Source: Actinomycetota bacterium (lineage in GTDB: Bacteria > Actinomycetota > Actinomycetes > Nanopelagicales > Nanopelagicaceae). Taken from it: 6,185 bases of DNA. The notes under the pieces were generated by a model. The model saw nothing but the letters and a program-made list of their open reading frames with translations. It was not told the origin of the DNA and searched no databases. Each line of letters begins with the position of its first letter. The stretch's first letter is position 1. Made by a program: the position numbers and the translations under genes. Of the stretch, positions 1 to 5,178 are shown in pieces. The stretch lies in the NCBI GenBank assembly GCA_947487595.1, contig CANKXJ010000048.1, positions 1-6,185 on the forward strand. Direction: 5' to 3'.

Positions 1-1207
1 CTAACGCTGCTTTGACTGCATGTTCTTTAATCACTTCATAGGCAACTTCACGCCCAACGCCAGCCTTAACAGCTGCCATCAAAATCTTTGTCGTAGCTAA
101 GAAAGGTAAATAACGCTCTAATTCAGCAGCGATTACTGCTGGGAAGGCTCCAAACTCATCTAGAACCGTCAGCATTGTTTCAAGCAAACCATCTATGGCA
201 TAGAAAGCATCAGGCATTGCAACACGGCGAACTACAGAACAAGAAACATCGCCTTCATTCCATTGATCCCCAGCTAGTTCGCTAACCATCGATGCATATC
301 CGCGAAGCACAACGGCTAAACCATTGACTCTCTCACAGGAGCGTGTGTTCATCTTGTGAGGCATTGCGCTGCTGCCCACTTGGCCAGCTTTAAATCCTTC
401 GGTGACAAGTTCAGCACCTGCCATCAAGCGAATAGATGTGGCAAGGGATGAAGGTGATGATGCAAGTTGAACAAGAGTTGTCACAACGTCATAGTCAAAA
501 GAGCGGGGATAAATCTGACCTGTTGAATCTAGAACACGGTTAAAGCCCAACTCTTTTGCAATTGTATTTTCTAATTTCATATGAGCATCTATTGAACCAA
601 GTAAGTCAATTGAATCTTGCGCAGTTCCAACTGGTCCCTTTATGCCGCGCATTGGGTAACGATCTTGCAAAGCAGTCAAGCGCTCGTATGCAAAAAGTAA
701 TTCTTCTGCAGCTGAAGCAAATCTTTTTCCAAGAGTTGTGATTTGTGCTGGAACATTATGTGATCGTCCTGCAACTGGCTGATCTGCATATTGTGTTGCG
801 CGCTCTGCTAATCGTGCAAGAACAGTGACAACCTTGTCATGGACCACATCAAGCCCATTGCGGATTTGTAGCGCTTCAATATTTTCAGTTAGATCTCGGC
901 TTGTCATGCCTGCATGGATTGCTTCATGTCCAGCTAAAGCGTTAAACTCTTCAATACGGGCTTTCACATCATGACGAGTTTTCTTTTCACGGGCATCGAT
1001 AGATGCAAGATCCACCTGTGTAATTACCTTCTCGTAATCTGTAATTACAGCCTTGGAGATTGCATGGCCCAAAGTTGATTGAGCGCGCATTACTGCGATC
1101 CAGAGCTTTCTTTCAGCGATGATTTTTGCTTCAGGTGCGAAGATTTCGCGCATCGCAGCTGATGCATAACGGTTAGCGAGAAGGCTCACGCCCGAATTAT
1201 CCTTCAT
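1..1207 (-). CDS. purB: Adenylosuccinate lyase, C-terminus cut by window edge
   Basis: Cytosolic lyase that releases fumarate from SAICAR (giving AICAR) and from adenylosuccinate (giving AMP), so it serves both the main purine pathway and the AMP branch. I translated 402 codons from the ATG at 1207; the frame stays open to base 1. Family landmarks are visible. TRHDV has H79. IHAGMTSRD has H98. GRSHNVPAQ has H150, the position of the catalytic His in the fumarase/aspartase superfamily. The signature loop GSSAMPHKMN at about residues 278-287 carries the catalytic Ser and the KMN triplet. The wording TSRDLTEN and RHDVKARIEEFNALAG matches my memory of actinobacterial PurB of about 470 residues, so roughly 70 residues should be missing. 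The start codon touches the purD stop (TAAATG), and GAGAAGGG lies 7 nt upstream, so translation is probably coupled to purD. Nothing looks broken. Confidence 0.95.
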   Translation of the reverse strand, partial: MKDNSGVSLLANRYASAAMREIFAPEAKIIAERKLWIAVMRAQSTLGHAISKAVITDYEKVITQVDLASIDAREKKTRHDVKARIEEFNALAGHEAIHAGMTSRDLTENIEALQIRNGLDVVHDKVVTVLARLAERATQYADQPVAGRSHNVPAQITTLGKRFASAAEELLFAYERLTALQDRYPMRGIKGPVGTAQDSIDLLGSIDAHMKLENTIAKELGFNRVLDSTGQIYPRSFDYDVVTTLVQLASSPSSLATSIRLMAGAELVTEGFKAGQVGSSAMPHKMNTRSCERVNGLAVVLRGYASMVSELAGDQWNEGDVSCSVVRRVAMPDAFYAIDGLLETMLTVLDEFGAFPAVIAAELERYLPFLATTKILMAAVKAGVGREVAYEVIKEHAVKAAL

Positions 1208-2452
1208 TTAATTGCCCTTCTCTGCCACCGACGCATTGAGCGCGATATCGGTGCGATAGAAGGATCCATCAAGTGAGATGTGGCTAATTGCCCGGTAAGC
1301 ACGGTCGCGGGCTTCAGTTAAGTCATTGCCCGTTCCGGTCACAGTGAGCACTCTGCCGCCTGATGAAACTAAGCCTTTTTCATTTTGAGTTGTGCCTGCA
1401 TGAAATATTGAAACTTTTTCAATCGTTGGAAATTCCCCAATTACTCCACCTAATTGTGGTGCTGTTGGATAACCATTGCTAGCTAATACAACACTCACCG
1501 CAGATTCATCACTCCACTGCAAAGTGACACCTTCTAGATTTCTTGTTGCCGCTTTGTAGAGAAGTTGTGCCAAAGGCGTTTTTAAAAGTGGAATTAATAC
1601 TTGAGTTTCAGGATCGCCAAAACGTGCATTAAATTCAATCACTCGTGTTCCATGATCAGTTAATGCAAGACCTGCATAGAGCAAACCAACGAATGGTGTG
1701 CCACGTGCTGCCATTTCAGCAATCATGGGTGCAAGTACTTTCTTATGTGTATCTTCAATAATGTCTGATGGCGCCCAAGGAAGTGGTGAGTAAGCACCCA
1801 TTCCCCCAGTATTTGGTCCCTGATCACCATTGAGTGCGCGTTTAAAATCTTGTGCTGGTTGCATTGGGATAACAGTTTTGCCATCGCTTATTCCAAAGAG
1901 TGAAACTTCTGGGCCATCTAGAAACTCTTCAATAACTACTCGCTTGCAAGATAATGCGTGATCTAACGCTTCTTGGCGATCTCTTGTAACAACAACACCT
2001 TTACCTGCAGCTAAACCATCATCTTTGACTACATATGGCGCACCAAAAGCATCGAGTGCTTTTTCAATCTCAGCTTGAGTTGTGCAGGTGAAACTATGTG
2101 CAGTTGGAACACCAGCATCTGCCATCACCTCTTTTGCAAAGTTTTTAGAGCCTTCTAATTGAGCTGCAGCTTTAGATGGGCCAAAGGTTGATATTCCAGC
2201 GGCCCGCAAAAGATCTGCGGCCCCATTTACTAATGGAACTTCAGGGCCAATAACGACTAAATCAACATCAAGTCTTTGTGCCAATTCAAGAATTGCTTGG
2301 TTATCGCTTATTACTAATGGGTGACATGTTGCAAACTGCGCGATACCTGGATTACCTGGTGCAACATGAAGTTCGGTGCACTCTGGATCTGCGTGTAGTC
2401 CTAGTCCTAAGGCGTGTTCGCGACCGCCGCTTCCGACTAGGAGGATTTTCAT
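1208..2452 (-). CDS. purD: Phosphoribosylamine--glycine ligase (GARS)
   Basis: Cytosolic ATP-grasp ligase that joins glycine to 5-phosphoribosylamine to give GAR, the second step of de novo purine synthesis. The 414 residues are within the usual range for a monofunctional PurD (about 420). The N-terminal domain opens with MKILLVGSGGREHAL, the dinucleotide-like loop typical of the family, followed by GPEVPLVNG near 69-77. The ATP-grasp glycine-rich loop DGLAAGKG is at about 145-152. GPNTGGMGAYSP is at 212-223. The GARS signature RFGDPETQ is at 277-284 and supplies metal/ATP ligands. The C-terminal domain ends with a GGRVLTVTG segment near 365-373. No PurM or PurN domain is fused. The ATG lies 3 nt after the purA stop (TAAAAAATG). 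The only ribosome-binding candidate is AAGGA inside purA, about 13 nt upstream, so reinitiation after purA may matter. Confidence 0.97.
   Translation of the reverse strand: MKILLVGSGGREHALGLGLHADPECTELHVAPGNPGIAQFATCHPLVISDNQAILELAQRLDVDLVVIGPEVPLVNGAADLLRAAGISTFGPSKAAAQLEGSKNFAKEVMADAGVPTAHSFTCTTQAEIEKALDAFGAPYVVKDDGLAAGKGVVVTRDRQEALDHALSCKRVVIEEFLDGPEVSLFGISDGKTVIPMQPAQDFKRALNGDQGPNTGGMGAYSPLPWAPSDIIEDTHKKVLAPMIAEMAARGTPFVGLLYAGLALTDHGTRVIEFNARFGDPETQVLIPLLKTPLAQLLYKAATRNLEGVTLQWSDESAVSVVLASNGYPTAPQLGGVIGEFPTIEKVSIFHAGTTQNEKGLVSSGGRVLTVTGTGNDLTEARDRAYRAISHISLDGSFYRTDIALNASVAEKGN
1215..1222 (-). promoter_or_regulatory. Ribosome binding site of purB inside purD
   Basis: GAGAAGGG, within the last codons of purD, is 7 nt upstream of the purB ATG. 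It fixes the ATG at 1207 as the start and lets purB initiate although there is no intergenic space. Confidence 0.7.
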
Positions 2453-2455
2453 TTT

Positions 2456-3739
2456 TTAGATGAAATCCTTTACGACAATTGTTTCATCGCGCCCGGGACC
2501 TACTCCGATTGCACTCATCGGTGCTCCCGAGATTTTCTCCAAAAACGCGATGTAGTTCTGCGCAGCTTGTGGCAAATCACTGAGTTTGCGTGCACCAGTG
2601 ATGTCTTCGCTCCAACCTGGCATGTATTCATAAATTGGCTTTGCGTGGTGGAAATCTGATTGCGATGCTGGGAGTTCTTCCACGCGCTTTCCATCGATTT
2701 CATAAGCAACGCATACAGGAATCTTTTCCCAACCAGTTAACACATCTAACTTAGTTAAGAAGAAATCTGTTAAACCATTAACGCGCACTGCATAACGTGC
2801 AATTGGAGCATCAAACCAACCGCAGCGACGAGCACGGCCGGTAGTAACACCAACTTCACCACCGATACGTCGCAGTGCTTCTCCATCTTCATCAAAGAGC
2901 TCAGTCGGGAAAGGCCCACTACCAACGCGAGTGGTGTAAGCCTTAATGATTCCAATAACACGATCAATCTTTGTTGGTCCAATTCCAGAACCTGTGCATG
3001 CACCACCTGCAGTTGGATTACTTGATGTTACGAATGGATAAGTACCGTGATCAACATCTAGCAAAGTGCCCTGTGAACCCTCTAAAAGTACGCGCTTTCC
3101 GGCCTTGAGCGCCTCATTGAGGATTAAAACAGTATCAGCAACATATGGGCGAAGAATCTCGGCATACGCCAAATACTCTTCCAGAACTTCATCTACCTCA
3201 ATGTTTTTGCGGTTGAAGACTTTAATAAGTACTTGATTCTTATCGCGCAACGCACTTTCAATCTTTTGGCGCAAGATGGATGGATCAAAGAGATCCTGAA
3301 CACGAATACCAATGCGGTTGATCTTGTCGGCATAAGCCGGTCCAATTCCGCGACCAGTTGTACCAATCTTTGATTTACCTAAGAAGCGCTCTGAAACCTT
3401 ATCGATGGTGCGGTGATAAGGAGTAATCAAGTGCGCATTAGTTGAAATTAATAATTTGCTGCAATTGATACCGCGCTCAGTTAATCCAGCGATTTCTTGA
3501 AGTAAAACGCCTGGATCAATAACTACGCCGTTGCCAATTACTGGAATTACGTTAGGTGAGAGAATCCCAGAAGGTAATAAGTGAAGTGCGTACTTTTGAT
3601 CACCGATTACAACTGTGTGGCCTGCATTGTTTCCGCCTTGGTAGCGAACAACATAATCAACGCGATCTCCCAGTAAATCGGTAGCTTTACCCTTGCCTTC
3701 GTCGCCCCATTGAGCTCCAAGCAAAACAAGTGCAGGCAT
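2456..3739 (-). CDS. purA: Adenylosuccinate synthetase
   Basis: GTP-dependent ligase that joins IMP and aspartate to form adenylosuccinate, the committed step to AMP. The 427 residues match the bacterial family length. The N-terminus carries GAQWGDEGKGK (8-18) with catalytic D13. NNAGHT follows with catalytic H41. Both have the same numbers as in the E. coli enzyme, which supports the ATG at 3739. IMP-site motif GTTGRGIGPAYADK is at about 126-139. QGTLLDVDHGTYPFVTSSN is at 223-241. The aspartate/IMP loop VTTGRARRCGWFD is at 298-310. The guanine-recognition motif TKLD is at 329-332. A ribosome-binding site AGAGAGG sits 8 nt before the start. It follows fba by 29 bp and is nearly joined to purD downstream. 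No key residue is missing. Confidence 0.98.
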   Translation of the reverse strand: MPALVLLGAQWGDEGKGKATDLLGDRVDYVVRYQGGNNAGHTVVIGDQKYALHLLPSGILSPNVIPVIGNGVVIDPGVLLQEIAGLTERGINCSKLLISTNAHLITPYHRTIDKVSERFLGKSKIGTTGRGIGPAYADKINRIGIRVQDLFDPSILRQKIESALRDKNQVLIKVFNRKNIEVDEVLEEYLAYAEILRPYVADTVLILNEALKAGKRVLLEGSQGTLLDVDHGTYPFVTSSNPTAGGACTGSGIGPTKIDRVIGIIKAYTTRVGSGPFPTELFDEDGEALRRIGGEVGVTTGRARRCGWFDAPIARYAVRVNGLTDFFLTKLDVLTGWEKIPVCVAYEIDGKRVEELPASQSDFHHAKPIYEYMPGWSEDITGARKLSDLPQAAQNYIAFLEKISGAPMSAIGVGPGRDETIVVKDFI

Positions 3740-3747
3740 TGGTAAAG

Positions 3748-3754
3748 CCTCTCT
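3748..3754 (-). promoter_or_regulatory. Ribosome binding site of purA
   Basis: AGAGAGG on the minus strand lies 8 nt before the purA ATG, inside the 29-bp fba-purA gap. It gives purA independent translation initiation within the presumed polycistronic mRNA and supports the ATG at 3739 as the start. The gap holds no hairpin with a T-run, so no terminator separates the genes. Confidence 0.7.
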
Positions 3755-3768
3755 GATTAGGTAGGTTA

Positions 3769-4803
3769 TTACTTAAGTGATGAAGTGCCAGTTGAGCGAA
3801 GATCTTCACAAGCACGTGCAACGCGAGCAGCCATGCCAGCTTCAGCAGCCTTACCCCACGCACGTGGGTCATAAGCCTTCTTGTTACCAACTTCGCCGTC
3901 AATCTTTAACACACCGTCGTAGTTCTTAAGCATGTGATCAGCAACTGGGCGAGTAAAGGCATATTGAGTATCTGTATCAACATTCATCTTAATAACACCA
4001 TAATCAAGGGATTCGCGAATCTCTGAAAGAAGTGAGCCAGAACCACCATGGAAAACCAAGTCCATTGGCTTACTTCCAGCGGCAAGACCTAACTTCTTTG
4101 AAACTGCTTCTTGCAACGTTGCCAAAATCTTTGGTTGCAGAACAACGTTTCCTGGCTTGTATACGCCGTGAACGTTTCCAAATGTTGCAGCTACTAAGTA
4201 GCGGGCATTTGCATCTGTTCCAAGAGTTTCAATAGTGAGAAGTGCATCTTCTGGAGTTGAGTAGAGCTTGGCATCATGCTTTGCTTCAATGCCATCTTCT
4301 TCTCCACCAACAACACCAATTTCAATCTCAAGGATTGTCTTTGCTGCAACAGACATCGTCAACATTTCCTTTGCGATGCGCATATTTTCTTTCATATCAA
4401 CTGCAGAGCCATCCCACATGTGTGAGTTAAATAGTGGAGCCTTACCTGACTTGATTCGATTTGCACCAAATGCAAGAAGTGGACGCATGAAGCCATCGAG
4501 CTTTTCTGCTGGACAGTGATCTGTGTGAATACCAATGTTTACTTTGTAGTTCTTAGCAACAACGTGTGCGAACTCAGCTAAGCCAACTGCGCCATCAACC
4601 ATATTCTTAACTGTTGAACCTGAAGCGTATTCAGCCCCGCCCCAAGAAAATTGAATGATTCCATCTGATTCTGCTTCGGCGAAACCACGAATAGCAGCGA
4701 TAAGTGTTTGTGATGATGAAACGTTAATTGCTGGGTATGCAAAGGCGCCTTTCTTGGCGCGATCCAACATGTCTGCATAAATTTCTGGGGTTGCAATTGG
4801 CAC
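3769..4803 (-). CDS. fba: Class II fructose-1,6-bisphosphate aldolase, GTG start
   Basis: Zinc-dependent aldolase that interconverts fructose 1,6-bisphosphate with dihydroxyacetone phosphate and glyceraldehyde 3-phosphate in the cytosol, in glycolysis and gluconeogenesis. The 344 residues equal the known length of the mycobacterial enzyme. HTDHC at 93-97 holds the probable catalytic Asp (D95) and first zinc His (H96). The glutamate-rich EIEIGVVGGEEDG lies at about 159-171. The second zinc ligand region is NVHGVYKPGNV, with H212. The third is FHGGSGS, with H252. The phosphate/substrate loop NVDTDTQ is at 274-280. The start is GTG: AGGAG stands 5 nt upstream, and an in-frame TAA at 4818-4816 rules out any start further out. 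The next Met (residue 12) would remove the N-terminal strand. It heads the purine cluster, with purA 29 bp downstream, and may share its transcript. No convincing -35/-10 pair was found upstream. Confidence 0.97.
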   Translation of the reverse strand: MPIATPEIYADMLDRAKKGAFAYPAINVSSSQTLIAAIRGFAEAESDGIIQFSWGGAEYASGSTVKNMVDGAVGLAEFAHVVAKNYKVNIGIHTDHCPAEKLDGFMRPLLAFGANRIKSGKAPLFNSHMWDGSAVDMKENMRIAKEMLTMSVAAKTILEIEIGVVGGEEDGIEAKHDAKLYSTPEDALLTIETLGTDANARYLVAATFGNVHGVYKPGNVVLQPKILATLQEAVSKKLGLAAGSKPMDLVFHGGSGSLLSEIRESLDYGVIKMNVDTDTQYAFTRPVADHMLKNYDGVLKIDGEVGNKKAYDPRAWGKAAEAGMAARVARACEDLRSTGTSSLK

Positions 4804-4808
4804 TGTGA

Positions 4809-4813
4809 CTCCT
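4809..4813 (-). promoter_or_regulatory. Ribosome binding site that sets the fba GTG start
   Basis: AGGAG on the minus strand with a 5-nt spacer to GTG at 4803-4801. With the in-frame TAA at 4818-4816, it makes GTG the only reasonable start for the aldolase. Confidence 0.75.
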
Positions 4814-4860
4814 AGTTACTTGGTGTAATCCCTAAAAGCGAGTGCAACTTTGAACCGTCT

Positions 4861-4882
4861 AGAGGCTTACGGCCAATCCTCT
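4861..4882. promoter_or_regulatory. Imperfect dyad upstream of fba, possible operator or hairpin
   Basis: The arms AGAGG-n-TT and AA-n-CCTCT pair across a 6-base centre (ACGGCC), with one mismatch inside each arm. It lies about 60 bp before the fba start and after the terminator of the small gene. It has no T-run, so it is not an intrinsic terminator. It could be a repressor or activator site for the fba-pur promoter, or a hairpin in the 5' leader. A chance dyad of this quality is also possible. The surrounding 4814-4914 holds no ORF or tRNA that I can support, and no clear promoter hexamers. Confidence 0.3.
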
Positions 4883-4914
4883 CACTTTGGCGCTAATCCC
4901 ACAAAAAAGGCGCG

Positions 4915-4947
4915 AAAAAGCCCCTGGCTCGGGCGGACCAGGGGCTT
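4915..4947 (-). terminator. Strong intrinsic terminator of the small ORF
   Basis: The arms AAGCCCCTGG (4918-4927) and CCAGGGGCTT (4938-4947) form a perfect 10-bp stem around a 10-nt loop. Read on the minus strand, the stem runs into a T-run (CTTTTT at 4920-4915), and a second run of six T follows at 4908-4903. On the plus strand the stem is followed only by AATTC, so it works for leftward transcription alone. The only gene whose transcript it can end is the 35-codon ORF just upstream. It therefore marks that ORF as a separate transcription unit and shields fba from read-through. Confidence 0.9.
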
Positions 4948-4962
4948 AATTCATAGACCCGA

Positions 4963-5070
4963 CTACATATAGGTCTTAAATACCGAGCCCGCAAAACGGA
5001 ATAGGGCTGCGACCAATGTGGCGTTGCCAAAGAACTTAAATATCAGCAAAAAGACTGACGTAATTCCCAT
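4963..5070 (-). CDS. Small hydrophobic cationic protein, 35 residues, unknown function
   Basis: I do not recognise this gene. The ATG at 5070-5068 is followed by 34 sense codons and TAG at 4965-4963. The reading was checked codon by codon. The peptide begins MGITSVFLLIFKFFG and continues NATLVAALFRFAGSV, ending KTYM. It has seven Phe, only three charged residues (K12, R25, K32), no Asp or Glu and no Cys, so it carries a net charge of about +3. Two hydrophobic stretches (about 5-14 and 17-24) are separated by G15-N16. It could be membrane-inserted or a membrane-surface amphipathic helix. Evidence that it is real: a 10-nt match to the anti-Shine-Dalgarno sequence at ideal spacing, and a perfect terminator 15 nt after the stop. 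It is divergent from acs and lies upstream of fba. Possible roles are a small membrane protein, a type I toxin-like peptide or a regulatory subunit; none is shown. A non-coding RNA with a chance ORF is the alternative. Confidence 0.7.
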   Translation of the reverse strand: MGITSVFLLIFKFFGNATLVAALFRFAGSVFKTYM

Positions 5071-5077
5071 GTGTGTG

Positions 5078-5087
5078 ACCTCCTTTC
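5078..5087 (-). promoter_or_regulatory. Near-ideal Shine-Dalgarno of the 35-residue ORF
   Basis: GAAAGGAGGT on the minus strand is complementary over ten bases to the conserved 3' end of bacterial 16S rRNA (ACCUCCUUUC). It sits 7 nt before the ATG at 5070. It is the strongest ribosome-binding site in this window and argues for high-level translation of the small protein. Confidence 0.88.
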
Positions 5088-5120
5088 GCGTTTGGCATTC
5101 TGGGCGCCGTGTACATGTGA

Positions 5121-5150
5121 GAACTACCCCAGCAGAAACTCTGTTGATAA
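5121..5150 (-). promoter_or_regulatory. Weak candidate promoter of the small ORF
   Basis: On the minus strand TTATCA (5150-5145) and TAGTTC (5126-5121) are spaced by 18 nt, upstream of the small ORF's ribosome-binding site. The -35 matches the consensus at 4 of 6 positions and the -10 is poor, lacking the final T. It would overlap the acs -35 on the other strand. An alternative pair, TTTCTG with TGTACA at 17-nt spacing, is no better. A promoter must exist for this unit; its position is a guess. Confidence 0.22.
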
Positions 5151-5170
5151 CTGGCTATGGCGGGTAATCT
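5144..5170 (+). promoter_or_regulatory. Candidate leaderless promoter of acs
   Basis: TTGATA (5144-5149, 5 of 6 to TTGACA) and TAATCT (5165-5170, a TAnnnT -10 of actinobacterial type) are separated by 15 nt, somewhat short. The -10 ends 8 nt before the acs ATG. Transcription would therefore begin at or next to the start codon, giving a leaderless mRNA. That fits the lack of a convincing ribosome-binding site before acs. Confidence 0.45.
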
Positions 5171-5178
5171 CACGTGTT

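Larger units (their letters stand above)
5113..5177. repeat. Spaced inverted repeat flanking the acs promoter
   Basis: ACATGTGAGA (5113-5122) and TCTCACGTGT (5168-5177) are inverted copies matching at 9 of 10 positions, 45 bp apart. They bracket the candidate acs -35 and overlap the -10/start region. Each copy also contains its own palindrome, ACATGT or CACGTG. They could be two half-sites or two operators of one regulator of the divergent acs/small-ORF promoters. They do not fit the GlxR/CRP consensus TGTGA-n6-TCACA. Chance is not excluded. Confidence 0.35.

Noticed and set aside
556..741. 61-codon plus-strand ORF antisense to purB
   Set aside because: The opposite strand encodes conserved PurB sequence throughout, and no promoter or ribosome-binding site supports the antisense frame.
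3687..3902. 71-codon minus-strand ORF across the fba-purA junction
   Set aside because: It overlaps the fba 3' end and purA 5' end in another frame; both of those genes are certain from their motifs.
4268..4519. 83-codon plus-strand ORF inside fba
   Set aside because: It lies wholly antisense to a well-conserved aldolase reading frame, has no ribosome-binding site of note and resembles no protein I know. It is a shadow of fba codon usage.
4804..4914. Riboswitch or attenuator in the fba leader
   Set aside because: I found only the one imperfect dyad and no competing hairpin with a T-run before fba. The nearby terminator belongs to the upstream small unit and I could not match a known riboswitch core.
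4915..5090. 6C-type or other known actinobacterial small RNA instead of a small gene
   Set aside because: The terminator loop is not a C-run and the rest shows no second C-rich loop, whereas the ORF has a textbook ribosome-binding site. A coding reading explains more of the sequence.
5110..5177. GlxR/CRP-type operator before acs
   Set aside because: TGTGA-like and TCACA-like pieces exist (ATGTGAG and TCTCACG), but they are about 45 bp apart rather than 6, so no single site matches the consensus.
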